Source: Salipiger sp. IMCC34102
Lineage (GTDB): Bacteria; Pseudomonadota; Alphaproteobacteria; Rhodobacterales; Rhodobacteraceae
Direction of reading: 5' to 3'
NCBI RefSeq assembly: GCF_004145405.1
Contig: NZ_SELQ01000006.1
Span: forward strand, 169,186-233,185
DNA: 64,000 nucleotides
The notes beneath the pieces were generated by a model. That model was not told the origin of the DNA, did not search any database, and was given only the letters and a program-made list of their open reading frames with translations. The position numbers were made by a program, and so were the translations under genes. Shown here in pieces: positions 17,137 to 26,770 of this stretch; the first letter of the stretch is position 1, and each line of letters begins with the position of its first letter.

Positions 17137-18095
17137 AACGCCTCCTGAAACACCTGAGTCTCGTCGCCGTCCTGGCCTTGCCCGTGCCCGCCGCGGCACA
17201 GGACACCCGCACCGTCACCGACGATACGGGAACTCAGGTGGACATCCCCACCGAACCGCAGCGCATCGTGGCCTTGCACGACAGTGTCCTGACGGTTCCG
17301 CTGCTGGAACTGGGGGCGAAGGTCGCGGGCAGCCACGGTCGGGGCGAGACCGAGGACGAGGCCTTCATCCGCTCCAGCCTGTCGATCACCGGGATGGACT
17401 TCGACACCACCGACATCACCTGGGTCGGCAACAACCCCGCCGACATCGAACGCATCGCGGCGGTGGCGCCCGACCTGATCCTCACGACCCAGTGGCAGCC
17501 GACGGACGTGGACCAGCTTCGCGCCATCGCGCCCACCGTGGTGCTGGACTACACGCAACGCGATTCCTGGGAGATCTACGACTGGCTTGCCGAACTGACC
17601 GGCACGACCGACCGGCTGGACCTGATGAAACGCCGTTACGAAGAACAGATCGCCCTGATCCGCGAGGTCATCGACACCGAGAGCATCACCGTCTCCACCA
17701 TCCATGCCATGCCCGGTGAGCTCTTCGCGCTCAATCCTTACGGCAATATCGGCAAGGTGCTGATCGACGCGGGCTTCCAGCGTCCCGCGCTCATCGAGGC
17801 CATTCCCGAGGGCGGCCGCGAGAGCTTCACCGCCGAGGTCCTGCCCGAGTTCGACGGCGATTTCATCTTCACGACCTATCGCTCCACGGCCGGGGACGGC
17901 CCTGACGAGGTGCGCGCCCATTTCGACAGCATCCTGCCCGGCTGGTGCGAGCAGCTACACGCCTGCCGCGAGGACCAAATGTACTTCGTCAGCCGCTCGC
18001 TTGGGGCGACCCGGTCCTACTACGCGCTGGGCGCGGTCAGCTACATGCTGCTGTCGGTGATCGGCGGCCAGGATTTCACCCCGATAGCGCGCTGA
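17133..18095 (+). CDS. iron/siderophore ABC transporter substrate-binding protein 1
   Basis: The 320-aa periplasmic binding protein of the FepB/FhuD/BtuF type (PBP type III, Peripla_BP_2) has a signal peptide of about 22 residues ending in PAAAQ. The mature N-terminus carries the VTDDTGTQVDIPTEPQRIVAL pattern in which cluster-9 proteins begin. The middle has the usual APDLILTTQWQP segment and a long linking helix. It starts in a 4-bp overlap (ATGA) with the Suc_Fer-like gene. It is one of two binding proteins in this operon. Confidence 0.87.
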   Translation: MKRLLKHLSLVAVLALPVPAAAQDTRTVTDDTGTQVDIPTEPQRIVALHDSVLTVPLLELGAKVAGSHGRGETEDEAFIRSSLSITGMDFDTTDITWVGNNPADIERIAAVAPDLILTTQWQPTDVDQLRAIAPTVVLDYTQRDSWEIYDWLAELTGTTDRLDLMKRRYEEQIALIREVIDTESITVSTIHAMPGELFALNPYGNIGKVLIDAGFQRPALIEAIPEGGRESFTAEVLPEFDGDFIFTTYRSTAGDGPDEVRAHFDSILPGWCEQLHACREDQMYFVSRSLGATRSYYALGAVSYMLLSVIGGQDFTPIAR

Positions 18096-18153
18096 TCAGG
18101 AACCTGTCCACCCGTCCGACCGCCCCCTTCACCCACACCATGAGACATACGTT

Positions 18154-19125
18154 ATGAAACCGACCACCCGAACCCTTGCAACGGCCCTGGGCGGGCTTCT
18201 CGCAGCCCTGCCCGCCGCGGCACAGGACTTTCCGCTGACCCTGGAAAACAAGTTCGGCACCACCGTGATCGAAGAGGCGCCCGAGCGGGTGGCCAGCCTT
18301 GACTTCAACGGTGCCGACAACCTTCTGGCGCTGGGCGTGCAGCCGGTCGCCATCCGCTACTGGTACGGCGATTACGAAAATGCCGTCTGGCCCTGGGCCG
18401 ACGACCGGCTCAAGACCACGCCCGCGATCCTGCGGGGCGACCTGAACTTCGAGCAGATCGCCGCCGCGGAGCCCGATGTCATCATCGCCCTGTGGTCCGG
18501 CATCACCGAGCAGGAATACGAAAGGCTGTCACTCATCGCCCCGGTCGTGGCCGTTCCGGAGGGTGTCGGCGACTACTCCCTGCCCTGGGACGAGCTTGCG
18601 TTGATCGCCGGGGAGGCCGTCGGCCGTCTCGACGAAGCCGAGGCGCAGGTCGCCGAGATCGAGGCCGAGATGGCGGCCATCTCTGACCGCAACCCCGGTT
18701 GGGAGGGCAAGACCGCCTCGGTCGCCTATTACTGGAACGACAACCCTGGCGTCTATACCGGCGCCGACATCCGCCCCTTGCTCTTGTCGAACCTCGGCCT
18801 GTCGACGCCGGACGCGGTGGACGCGCTCGTGGGCGACAACCAGTTCGCCGTCACCTTCTCGGAAGAGGAGCTCGACATCATCGATGCCGACGTCCTGGTC
18901 TGGGTGACCGACGGCTCCGACGGGCAACGCAGCCGGATCGAGGAGCTTGCCCTGCGCCCCGCGCTCACAGCGCATCGAGAGGGTCGGGAGATCTTCACGG
19001 ACGCGCTGCTGACCGGGGCCTTCAGTCACGGCTCCCTGCTGAGCATCCCCTATGCCTTGGGTGAGCTCGAACCCCGGATTGCCGCCGCCATCGACGGCGA
19101 TCCGGCGACCGAGGTTCCGGACTGA
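18154..19125 (+). CDS. iron/siderophore ABC transporter substrate-binding protein 2
   Basis: This is a second 323-aa periplasmic binding protein of the same fold. It has a signal peptide ending PAAAQ near residue 23, then LENKFGTTVIEEAPERVASLDF, AAEPDVIIALWSGI and a long acidic helix. It differs clearly from the first binding protein, so it is not a recent duplicate. It lies 58 bp after the first and is the last gene of the operon. Two binding proteins sharing one membrane complex would let the system import two different ferric chelates; this is inference. Confidence 0.86.
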   Translation: MKPTTRTLATALGGLLAALPAAAQDFPLTLENKFGTTVIEEAPERVASLDFNGADNLLALGVQPVAIRYWYGDYENAVWPWADDRLKTTPAILRGDLNFEQIAAAEPDVIIALWSGITEQEYERLSLIAPVVAVPEGVGDYSLPWDELALIAGEAVGRLDEAEAQVAEIEAEMAAISDRNPGWEGKTASVAYYWNDNPGVYTGADIRPLLLSNLGLSTPDAVDALVGDNQFAVTFSEEELDIIDADVLVWVTDGSDGQRSRIEELALRPALTAHREGREIFTDALLTGAFSHGSLLSIPYALGELEPRIAAAIDGDPATEVPD

Positions 19126-19428
19126 CGCACCACGTCCCGCGCCGCCCGCCGCCGCGCGCGGCGGGGCCGTCCCGCCGCGCCGGCGCGGTCACCCGTCCGA
19201 TCGAAACAGCGCCCTTTCCGCCTGGCCCGGTCCTTGACGCGCTGCGTCGTGACGGCGCGGTACCGGCGCTGCGATACCCGATCCTCCACGCGCCCGGGCA
19301 GGCAACACGACATGGCAGACCGGGATTTCATCCAGGACAAGGCAGGTAATTTGGGGATCTTGCTTTGTGCAGGCTGGCTGCAGACCCATCCAAGATCCGG
19401 GGATCTACAGCCAAACTACTGAATTCTT
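19126..19428. other. intergenic region after the iron operon, with a GC palindrome
   Basis: I see no supported gene in these 303 bp; short frames here have no recognisable features. A 16-bp perfect palindrome (CCGCCGCGCGCGGCGG) at 19149-19164 lies inside a larger GC-rich dyad just after the last iron gene. It may act as a factor-independent-like stop, although no T-tract follows. Confidence 0.5.
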
Positions 19429-19504
19429 TGGTGAGCCCGCAGGGGTTCGAACCCTGGACCTACTGATTAAAAGTCAGTTGCTCTACCAACTGAGCTACAG
19501 GCTC
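19429..19504 (-). tRNA. tRNA-Lys (TTT)
   Basis: A 76-nt cloverleaf on the minus strand: acceptor GAGCCTG pairs with CGGGCTC (one G-U), the D-arm has GCTC-AGTTGGTA-GAGC, and the anticodon loop is CTTTTAA with anticodon TTT. The T-arm contains GGTTCGAACCC, and a genomically encoded CCA is present. It is isolated between the iron operon and dapF. Confidence 0.96.
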
Positions 19505-19603
19505 ACACCACGAAACGCGACCTAAATTGAGCGCCTGCCGGGGTCAACCCGGAATTTGCGCAGGGGATGGATAAAGTCGGCCCACGGGCGTATAGGCGCG
19601 CTC

Positions 19604-20401
19604 ATGTCACCCACGGTTCCCTTCATGAAGATGCACGGCCTCGGCAACGATTTCGTCGTGATCGACGCCAGGTCTGCGCCCCGTGTCGATGCGGCGCTCG
19701 CCGCGGCCATGGCGGACCGGCGCCGGGGCGTCGGGTTCGACCAGCTGGCCGAGATCACCGATAGCGCCTCCGGCGATCTGCACCTGACCTTCTGGAACAG
19801 CGACGGCAGCACCTCGGGCGCCTGCGGCAATGCCACCCGCTGCATCGCCGCGTGGGAAATGTCGCGACTGGGCCGCGAGACGCTCACGATCACGACCGAC
19901 CGGGGTAGCCTGCAGGCGGCCCTGACGCCGGGCGGACCGACGGTGAACATGGGCCAGCCCCTGCTGGACTGGCAGGAGGTGCCGCTGGCCCGGGCGATGG
20001 ACACGCTTCACCTGCCGATCGACGGCGATCCCGTTGCGACCGGCATGGGCAATCCGCATTGCACCTTCTTCGTGGTTGACGCGGACACCGTGGATCTCGC
20101 CGTGCGTGGCGCCGAGATCGAACATCACCCCCTCTTCCCCGAGCGCACCAACGTGCAGTTCGCGCAAATCGTGGGCCCCGACCGGATCCGCATGCGGGTG
20201 TGGGAGCGCGGCGCTGGCGTCACGCTGGCCTCCGGCTCGTCCTCCTGCGCGGTGGCGGTGGCGGCCGCGCGGCGGGGCTTGACGGGACGATCCGTACGGG
20301 TCGACCTCGACGGAGGCACGCTGCAGATCGACTGGCGCGCGGACGGGGTCTGGATGACCGGCCCCGTGGCCCACGTCTTCGACGGAGTCTGGCATGGCTG
20401 A
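19604..20401 (+). CDS. dapF: diaminopimelate epimerase
   Basis: This enzyme converts LL-diaminopimelate to meso-diaminopimelate for lysine and peptidoglycan synthesis. The 265-aa protein has the N-terminal signature [15 protein letters not shown] and the first catalytic region [16 protein letters not shown] with Cys74. The second catalytic region, normally GETLACGTGAC, reads [11 protein letters not shown] here. The position of the second catalytic Cys is therefore Ser210, and the nearest Cys is Cys215. I chose the ATG at 19604; an internal ATG at 19625 is also possible. The gene overlaps mtaB by 8 bp. Confidence 0.9.
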   Translation: MSPTVPFMKMHGLGNDFVVIDARSAPRVDAALAAAMADRRRGVGFDQLAEITDSASGDLHLTFWNSDGSTSGACGNATRCIAAWEMSRLGRETLTITTDRGSLQAALTPGGPTVNMGQPLLDWQEVPLARAMDTLHLPIDGDPVATGMGNPHCTFFVVDADTVDLAVRGAEIEHHPLFPERTNVQFAQIVGPDRIRMRVWERGAGVTLASGSSSCAVAVAAARRGLTGRSVRVDLDGGTLQIDWRADGVWMTGPVAHVFDGVWHG

Positions 20402-21650
20402 CGCACCGATCTTCTCCAACCACGGCTGCCGCCTGAACGCCTACGAAACCGCGGCGATGACCGAACTGGCCGAAGCCGCCGGGGTGACGAACGCCGTCGT
20501 GGTCAACACCTGCGCCGTGACCTCCCAGGCCGTCGCCAAGGCCCGGCAGGACATCCGCAAGCTGCGCCGGGCGCACCCGGACGCCACGCTGATCGTCACC
20601 GGCTGCGCGGCCCAGACCGATCCCGGCAGCTTTTCCGCGATGCCGGAGGTCGACCGCGTCATCGGCAATACCGAGAAGATGGCGCCCGAGACCTGGGCCG
20701 ACCTCGCCCCCGACCTCATCGGCCAGACCGAGGCCGTGCAGGTCGACGACATCATGTCGGTGCGCGAAACCGCGGGCCACCTGATCGACGGCTTCGGCAC
20801 GCGCAGCCGGGCCTATGTACAGGTTCAGAACGGCTGCGATCACCGGTGCACGTTCTGCATCATCCCCTTCGGGCGCGGAAACTCGCGGTCGGTCCCCGCC
20901 GGCGTGGTCGTCGACCAGATCAAGCGCCTCGTCGACCGCGGCTTCCAGGAGGTCGTGCTGACCGGTGTCGACCTGACGTCCTGGGGAGCCGACCTGCCCG
21001 CCGCCCCGCGACTGGGGGATCTCGTGCTGCGCATCCTCAAGCTGGTGCCGGACCTGCCGCGGCTGCGAATTTCCTCGATCGACAGCATCGAAGTGGACGC
21101 GGCGCTCATGCAGGCCATCGCGACCGAGCCGCGCCTGATGCCGCACCTGCACCTGTCGCTGCAACACGGCGACGATCTGATCCTCAAGCGCATGAAGCGC
21201 CGCCACCTGCGCGACGATGCCCTGCGTTTCGTCGAGGAGGCGCGGCGACTGCGTCCCGACATGACCTTCGGCGCCGATATCATCGCGGGCTTCCCGACGG
21301 AGACCGAGGCGGCCTTCGACAACTCCCTCGCCCTGGTCGAGGAGGCGGACCTGACCTGGCTGCACGTCTTCCCCTATTCTCCGCGTCCCGGCACGCCCGC
21401 CGCCCGAATGCCCGCCGTCCCCGGCCCCGCGATCAAGGCGCGCGCCGCCCGCCTGCGCGCCGCCGGAGACCAGGCCGTCGCGCGCCATCTGGCCGCGCAG
21501 GTGGGCCGCGCGCATGACGTTCTGATGGAAAACCCCCGCATGGGCCGCACCGCGCAGTTCGCCGAAGTCCGATTCGACACCGATCGGCCGGTGGGGCAGA
21601 TCGTTCCGGCCACGATCCGCGCCGTGCAGGACGGCCAACTGGTCGCCTGA
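20394..21650 (+). CDS. mtaB: tRNA t6A37 methylthiotransferase MtaB
   Basis: This radical-SAM enzyme adds a methylthio group to t6A37 of ANN-decoding tRNAs. The 418-aa protein has the N-terminal UPF0004 domain with three cluster Cys (C12 in NHGC, C40 in NTC, C71 in TGC). The radical-SAM CxxxCxxC motif [10 protein letters not shown] lies near residue 145, and a C-terminal TRAM-like region is at about 370-418. The CRLNAYE segment distinguishes MtaB from MiaB and RimO. It overlaps dapF upstream by 8 bp and touches the PaiB-like gene downstream (1-bp overlap). Confidence 0.93.
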   Translation: MADAPIFSNHGCRLNAYETAAMTELAEAAGVTNAVVVNTCAVTSQAVAKARQDIRKLRRAHPDATLIVTGCAAQTDPGSFSAMPEVDRVIGNTEKMAPETWADLAPDLIGQTEAVQVDDIMSVRETAGHLIDGFGTRSRAYVQVQNGCDHRCTFCIIPFGRGNSRSVPAGVVVDQIKRLVDRGFQEVVLTGVDLTSWGADLPAAPRLGDLVLRILKLVPDLPRLRISSIDSIEVDAALMQAIATEPRLMPHLHLSLQHGDDLILKRMKRRHLRDDALRFVEEARRLRPDMTFGADIIAGFPTETEAAFDNSLALVEEADLTWLHVFPYSPRPGTPAARMPAVPGPAIKARAARLRAAGDQAVARHLAAQVGRAHDVLMENPRMGRTAQFAEVRFDTDRPVGQIVPATIRAVQDGQLVA

Positions 21651-22261
21651 TGCACCCCAACCCCGCCTTCCGTGGCACCGATGCCCAACGGAGCCTCGCG
21701 TTTGCCCGCGACCGGGCCTTCGGCACGCTCTGCGTGAACGGCGATCCGGTGCCGCATCTCGCACACGTGCCCTTCCTGCTCGCCGAAAATGGAAAGAGCG
21801 CCGATCTGCACCTCGTGCGATCGAACCCGATCGCGCGGCTGGGCATGGTTCCGGCGCGGCTCGCGGTCGCCGGACCGGACGCCTATGTCTCGCCGGACTG
21901 GTATGGATTGCCCGACCAGGTGCCGACCTGGAACTATGTCGCGGTGCACCTGACCGGCACGCTGCACCCGCTGTCCCCCGACGCCTTGCGCGACTTGCTC
22001 GACCGCGAGACGGAACATTTCGAAGCGCGTCTTCCCAAACGCCCCTGGACCACCACCAAGATGACGCCCCTGGTGCTGGAGCGCATGATGCGCCAGATCG
22101 TCCCGGTCCGCCTGGCGATCACCGATGTCGACAGCACCTGGAAACTGGGACAAAACAAGCCCGAAGCCGCCCGCCGCGCTGCTGCCGATCGTATCGCGGA
22201 CGGCCACGGCCAGGCGCTTGACGACCTCGCGCGCCTTATGCGCACCCCGCCGGAGCCCTGA
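21650..22261 (+). CDS. FMN-binding PaiB-family protein
   Basis: The 203-aa protein belongs to the PaiB/FMN-binding split-barrel family, named for a Bacillus regulator but often a flavin-binding protein of uncertain role. Typical segments are AHVPFLLAENG near residue 40, the YVSPDWYG motif near residue 83 and VPTWNYVAVHLTG near residue 95. The C-terminal WKLGQNK motif is also present. It starts at the last base of the mtaB stop and probably shares its transcript. Confidence 0.87.
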   Translation: MHPNPAFRGTDAQRSLAFARDRAFGTLCVNGDPVPHLAHVPFLLAENGKSADLHLVRSNPIARLGMVPARLAVAGPDAYVSPDWYGLPDQVPTWNYVAVHLTGTLHPLSPDALRDLLDRETEHFEARLPKRPWTTTKMTPLVLERMMRQIVPVRLAITDVDSTWKLGQNKPEAARRAAADRIADGHGQALDDLARLMRTPPEP

Positions 22262-22379
22262 AGGGCCGTCCACTTCATCTGGCAGGATAAACTCCCGCCG
22301 GAGGCGAAGTGGTTTCGGCACGAAACCTCTTTTCACGCAGGCAAAGCCCGCGCAAACTCGACTTGAAGGAGCTCTGCCC

Positions 22380-22988
22380 ATGCAACTGATGATGTCCCCC
22401 ACCTCGCCCTTCGTGCGCAAGTGCCGCGTCCTTCTGCGCGAGGCGAACCTGCTTGACGCCGTGGAGGAGATCACGGTCGCCACCACCCCCGCACGGACCG
22501 ATGCCGGCGTGGCCGCCGCCAACCCGGCGGCCAAGATCCCCGTGCTGCTGCGCACCCATGGCCCCGCGATCTACGACAGCCGGGTGATCTGCCGGTTCCT
22601 CGACGAGCACGCGGGGACCGACCTCTACCCCGCGACCCGCCTGTGGGAGGTGCTCACGCTGGAGGCCACCGCCGACGCGATCATGGAATCGGCGGTCTCG
22701 ATGTTCTACGAGACGAAATTCCGCCCGGCGGAGCACCGGTCGACCGACTGGATCGAAGGGCAATGGGCCAGGATCGACCGGGCGGTCGCGGCGCTGGAGG
22801 ATCGCTGGATCAGCCACCTCTCCGGTCCGCTCGACATGGGCCAGATCGCCGCCGCCTGCGCGTTGTCCTACCTGGACCTGCGCCACGACGGGCGGGGCTG
22901 GCGCGCCGGACATACGGCCCTCGCCCGCTGGCACGAGAGTTTCGCCATGCGCCCCGCCATGCAGCAGACGGCGCCGCCCGAGGCCTGA
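22380..22988 (+). CDS. glutathione S-transferase family protein
   Basis: The 202-aa cytoplasmic protein has an N-terminal thioredoxin-like domain (about 1-75, with SPTSPFVRKCRVLLRE at the start and KIPVL then YDSRVICRFLDE for glutathione binding). The C-terminal all-helical domain ends near residue 195. A good ribosome site (GAAGGAG at 22364-22370) supports the ATG at 22380. The thiol-binding position has Ser/Pro (TSPF), typical of beta/zeta-like or stringent-starvation-like bacterial GSTs. The substrate is unknown. Confidence 0.87.
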   Translation: MQLMMSPTSPFVRKCRVLLREANLLDAVEEITVATTPARTDAGVAAANPAAKIPVLLRTHGPAIYDSRVICRFLDEHAGTDLYPATRLWEVLTLEATADAIMESAVSMFYETKFRPAEHRSTDWIEGQWARIDRAVAALEDRWISHLSGPLDMGQIAAACALSYLDLRHDGRGWRAGHTALARWHESFAMRPAMQQTAPPEA

Positions 22989-23148
22989 GAACGCCCCCTG
23001 CGGGCCTGCAACACAAGGCGGACCTGCGCCGGATTGTCCGCTGGACGGGCGGGGCCGTGCGGGCTAAACAACGCCCAACCGGATGGCGGGTTCCCGCCGA
23101 CGATAGGACCGCGGGTGCGCTGCACCCACCCCAGAACGGAGAACACCC

Positions 23149-23730
23149 TTGTCACACGCAGAAGACCACCAGGGCACACGCCGCGACTTTCTGTATTACG
23201 CCACCGCTGGGGCGGGCGCCGTCGCCGTCGGCGCAGCCGTCTGGCCGCTGGTGAACCAGATGAACCCTTCGGCAGACGTGCAGGCTTTGGCGTCGATCCG
23301 GGTCGATGTCTCCGGCGTCGCCGAAGGCAGTCAGCTCACGGTGCTGTGGCAAGGCAAGCCCGTCTTCATCCGGTATCGCACCGCGGCCGAGATCGAGCAG
23401 GCACGCGCCGTCGACGTCTCCTCGCTGCCCGACCAGAACGCCGAGAACGCCAACCTCGCCGGGGCGGAGCCCGCCCTGGACGAGAACCGCGCCCTGCCGA
23501 CGCCCGAAGGCTCCGACGCACCCGAGGGCGCGTGGCTGGTGCAGATGGGTGTGTGCACGCACCTCGGCTGCGTCCCGCTGGGCGAACAAGGTGACTTCGG
23601 CGGCTGGTACTGCCCCTGCCACGGCAGCCACTACGATACCGCGGGCCGTATCCGCCGTGGGCCCGCCCCGCGCAACCTTCCCGTGCCGGTCGCCGCCTTC
23701 GTCGACCCCACCACCATCGAACTCGGCTAA
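23149..23730 (+). CDS. petA: ubiquinol-cytochrome c reductase, Rieske iron-sulfur subunit
   Basis: This 193-aa subunit of the cytochrome bc1 complex carries a [2Fe-2S] cluster on a periplasmic head held by one N-terminal helix. A Tat-type signal anchor ([19 protein letters not shown]) lies at about residues 11-30. The cluster motifs are CTHLGC near residue 141 and CPCHGS near residue 162, giving the two Cys and two His ligands. The only start that keeps the full Tat signal is TTG at 23149, preceded by GGAG. It is the first gene of petABC. Confidence 0.95.
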   Translation: MSHAEDHQGTRRDFLYYATAGAGAVAVGAAVWPLVNQMNPSADVQALASIRVDVSGVAEGSQLTVLWQGKPVFIRYRTAAEIEQARAVDVSSLPDQNAENANLAGAEPALDENRALPTPEGSDAPEGAWLVQMGVCTHLGCVPLGEQGDFGGWYCPCHGSHYDTAGRIRRGPAPRNLPVPVAAFVDPTTIELG

Positions 23731-23741
23731 GGAGACCCCAC

Positions 23742-25085
23742 ATGGCTGGCATCCCGCACGACCATTACGAACCCTCCTCCGGCGGAGAGAAGTGGCTGCA
23801 CAAGCGTCTGCCGATCCTCGGCATCGCCTACGACACGCTGATGATCCCCACGCCCAAGAACCTGAACTGGATGTGGATCTGGGGCATCGTCCTGACTTTC
23901 ACGCTGGTCCTGCAGATCATCACGGGCATCGTGCTGGTCATGCATTACGTCCCGCATGTCGACATGGCCTTCGCAAGCGTCGAGCACATCATGCGTGACG
24001 TGAACGGCGGGCACATGATCCGCTACTTCCACGCCAACGGAGCGTCGCTGTTCTTCGTGGCCGTCTACCTGCATATCTTCCGCAGCCTCTATTACGGCAA
24101 CTACAAGGCCCCGCGCGAGGTCACCTGGATCATCGGCATGCTGATGTACCTGCTGATGATGGGCACCGCCTTCATGGGCTACGTGCTGCCCTGGGGTCAG
24201 ATGTCGTTCCACGGCACGGCCGTGATCACCGGCCTCTTCGGCGCGATCCCCTTCGTGGGCGAATCGCTGCAGACCTGGCTTTTGGGTGCCTCCGCCGTCG
24301 GCCAGCCCGCGCTGAACCGCTTCTTCTCGCTGCACTACCTGATGCCCTTCATCCTGCTGGGCCTGACGATCGTGCACATCTGGGCCTTCCACACGACCGG
24401 CAACAACAACCCCACCGGGGTCGAGGTGCGCCGCACCTCGAAGGAAGAGGCCGCCAAGGACACCCTGCCCTTCTGGCCCTACTTCGTGATCAAGGACCTC
24501 TTCGCACTGGCGATCATCCTTGCCGTGTTCATGGCCATCGTGGGCTTCATGCCGAACTACCTGGGCCACCCGGACAACTACATCCCGGCAAACCCGCTGG
24601 CGACGCCGAGCCACATCGTGCCGGAATGGTACTTCCTGCCGTTCTACGCGATCCTGCGGGCCTTCACCGCGGACGTCTGGGTCGTGCAGATCGTGAACTT
24701 CGTCACCTTCGGCATCGTGGACGCCAAGTTCTTCGGCGTGCTGGCGATGTTCGGCGCGATCGCGGTCATGGCGCTGGCGCCCTGGCTCGACACCTCGTCG
24801 ATCCGGTCGGGCCGTTACCGCCCGACGTTCAAGTGGTGGTTCTCGCTGCTGGTGGTCGACTTCATCGTGCTGATGTGGGTCGGTGCGCAGCCGACGGACT
24901 TCCCCTACGACTGGATCTCGCTGATCGCGGCGACCTACTGGTTCGCCTACTTCCTGGTGATCCTGCCGCTGCTCGGCGTGCTCGAGAAGCCGCTGCCGAT
25001 CCCCGCCACGATCGAGGACGACTTCGCAGCCCACTACGACTCCAAGACCGGCGGCACGAAGACCCTCGTGAACCCGGCCGAGTGA
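23742..25085 (+). CDS. petB: ubiquinol-cytochrome c reductase, cytochrome b
   Basis: This is the 447-aa integral cytochrome b of the bc1 complex, with the usual eight helices. The His ligands of the two b hemes are in the [21 protein letters not shown] helix and in the [21 protein letters not shown] helix. The Qo-site PEWY motif is present ([13 protein letters not shown]). It lies 11 bp after petA and 20 bp before petC, in one operon. It carries electrons from ubiquinol across the inner membrane. Confidence 0.97.
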   Translation: MAGIPHDHYEPSSGGEKWLHKRLPILGIAYDTLMIPTPKNLNWMWIWGIVLTFTLVLQIITGIVLVMHYVPHVDMAFASVEHIMRDVNGGHMIRYFHANGASLFFVAVYLHIFRSLYYGNYKAPREVTWIIGMLMYLLMMGTAFMGYVLPWGQMSFHGTAVITGLFGAIPFVGESLQTWLLGASAVGQPALNRFFSLHYLMPFILLGLTIVHIWAFHTTGNNNPTGVEVRRTSKEEAAKDTLPFWPYFVIKDLFALAIILAVFMAIVGFMPNYLGHPDNYIPANPLATPSHIVPEWYFLPFYAILRAFTADVWVVQIVNFVTFGIVDAKFFGVLAMFGAIAVMALAPWLDTSSIRSGRYRPTFKWWFSLLVVDFIVLMWVGAQPTDFPYDWISLIAATYWFAYFLVILPLLGVLEKPLPIPATIEDDFAAHYDSKTGGTKTLVNPAE

Positions 25086-25105
25086 AAGACGATAGGACTA
25101 GATTT

Positions 25106-25972
25106 ATGTTTCGCACACTTTCACTGACCGCCGTCACGGCCCTCAGCCTCGGCATCGGGGCGGCGCATGCCGCCTCGGAAGAGGTCGAGATCGTCGATTA
25201 CGACTTCCCCTTCGAGGGCATCTTCGGTGCCTACGACACAAACCAGCTGCAGCGCGGCCTGAAGGTCTACACCGAAGTCTGCGCCGCCTGTCACGGGCTG
25301 GAACGTGTCTCGTTCCGCACGCTGCACGACGAGAACGGCCCTGCCCTTCCCGAAGATCAGATGCGCGCCTATGCCCAGAACTTCGAGGTCTTCGACGAAG
25401 CGCTCGCCGACGGGCAGGGCGACTACCGTCCGGCCGCCCCCGCGGATTACTTCCCGGGCAGCAACGTTGCCAACGCCCCGGACCTGTCCTTGATGGCGAA
25501 ATCCCGCGCGGGCTTCCACGGGCCGCACGGAACCGGGCTCGCACAGCTATTCAAGGGCATGGGTGGGGCGGAATACATCGCCTCGCTGATGACCGGCTAC
25601 CACGAAGAGCCCGAATGCGCGCTCGAGATGGAAACCCCGATGGACGGCTACTACAACGTCAGCTTCGCCAACGGCGGCTTCCCCGACGCCTGCAAGGACG
25701 ATCATGGTCACCACACGGTGCCCGGCAGCTGGATCAGCATGCCGCCGCCGCTGCTGGGCGAGGACATCGATTACGACGACGGGCATTCCAATTCGCTCGA
25801 AGACGAGGCGATGGACGTCGCGGCCTTCCTGATGTGGGCGGCAGAGCCCAAGATGACCGCTCGCAAGGAAGCCGGCTTCACCGGCGTCATCTTCCTGCTG
25901 GTGCTTTCGGGCCTGCTTTATCTGACCAACAAGAAGATCTGGGCGCCGCACAAGAAGAAGCTCGAAGACTGA
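25106..25972 (+). CDS. petC: ubiquinol-cytochrome c reductase, cytochrome c1
   Basis: This 288-aa cytochrome c1 has a signal peptide (ending GAAHA, about residue 21), a heme c motif CAACH near residue 56, a Met axial-ligand region in the C-terminal third, and one C-terminal membrane anchor (FTGVIFLLVLSGLLYLTN) followed by a basic tail. The frame is open upstream inside petB, but the ATG at 25106 starts the signal peptide. It is the last gene of petABC, and a strong terminator lies 24 bp after the stop. Confidence 0.95.
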   Translation: MFRTLSLTAVTALSLGIGAAHAASEEVEIVDYDFPFEGIFGAYDTNQLQRGLKVYTEVCAACHGLERVSFRTLHDENGPALPEDQMRAYAQNFEVFDEALADGQGDYRPAAPADYFPGSNVANAPDLSLMAKSRAGFHGPHGTGLAQLFKGMGGAEYIASLMTGYHEEPECALEMETPMDGYYNVSFANGGFPDACKDDHGHHTVPGSWISMPPPLLGEDIDYDDGHSNSLEDEAMDVAAFLMWAAEPKMTARKEAGFTGVIFLLVLSGLLYLTNKKIWAPHKKKLED

Positions 25973-25995
25973 GCTGCCTGAACAAATGACCCGCG

Positions 25996-26023
25996 AAGGC
26001 CCGCCCTCACCGGCGGGCCTTTT
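25996..26023 (+). terminator. rho-independent terminator of petABC
   Basis: A 10-bp perfect stem (AAGGCCCGCC / GGCGGGCCTT) with a 6-base loop is followed by TTTT. It is placed 24 bp after the petC stop and ahead of the convergent thiQ gene. Confidence 0.88.
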
Positions 26024-26080
26024 GCATTCCGGCAGACGGGTGCGCGTGCAGCCGGTGCCTGGGGGCGGATGGTCTGGATG

Positions 26081-26770
26081 TCAGCCCAGATAGGCGCGCA
26101 AGGCCTCGGGGGGATCAGCAAAGATTTCCGCCGTATCTCGGGGCGGGTGGGCCACGCCGTCGGCGACCAGAACCACGGTCTGCGCATGCTCCTTGGCGTC
26201 GCGCGGATCGTGGGTGACCATCAAGACGGTGCGCCCGGCGGCCACCAGCGTCGTTTGCACGAGCGCCAGCATCTCGACCCGCAAGGCGGGACCGAGGGCG
26301 GCGAAAGCCTCGTCCAGCAGCACGACGGGCCGGTCCGACAGCAGGACCCGCGCAAGGGCCGCGCGTCCCTGTTGCCCACCGGAAAGCGCGCCGGGCTTGC
26401 GCCCGCCGAGCCCCGTCAATCCGACCCGCGAAAGCGCCTCTTCGACGCGGGCGGCCTCGTCGTCGTTCAGCTTCAGGCGGGGGCCAAGCGCAAGGCCCGC
26501 ATTCTGGGAGGTGGTCAGATGCGGGAAGAGGTTGTTGTCCTGGAACAGCATCGAAACGGGCCGCCCACCCGGCGCCTGGCCCGCGAGGTCCTGTCCCTTC
26601 CAGAGGATCCGGCCCCGCGTGGGCGTCAGGAAACCCGCCACCGCCGAAAGAAGCGTCGATTTTCCGCCCCCGGACGGACCGATCACCGCCGTAAGACCCG
26701 GCGCGACCTGCCAGTCGGCCCTCAGGGTGAAGGCGCCTTGCGACAGCGTGACATCGTCAAAGGTCAGCAT
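26081..26770 (-). CDS. thiQ: thiamine ABC transporter, ATP-binding protein
   Basis: This 229-aa ATPase of the thiamine/TPP importer has Walker A GPSGGGKST near residue 32, Q-loop LFQDNNLFPHLT, signature LSGGQQGRAALARVLL and Walker B VVLLDEAFAALGP. The Walker B ends in DEA, as in several ThiQ proteins. It is the last gene of thiBPQ; its start lies inside the end of thiP (14-bp overlap). The TPP riboswitch ahead of thiB controls the operon. Confidence 0.9.
   Translation of the reverse strand: MLTFDDVTLSQGAFTLRADWQVAPGLTAVIGPSGGGKSTLLSAVAGFLTPTRGRILWKGQDLAGQAPGGRPVSMLFQDNNLFPHLTTSQNAGLALGPRLKLNDDEAARVEEALSRVGLTGLGGRKPGALSGGQQGRAALARVLLSDRPVVLLDEAFAALGPALRVEMLALVQTTLVAAGRTVLMVTHDPRDAKEHAQTVVLVADGVAHPPRDTAEIFADPPEALRAYLG

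Noticed and set aside
19052..19428. short plus-strand frames between the iron operon and tRNA-Lys
   Set aside because: They are 60-65 aa, Arg/Pro-rich, without a ribosome site, and overlap the GC palindrome.
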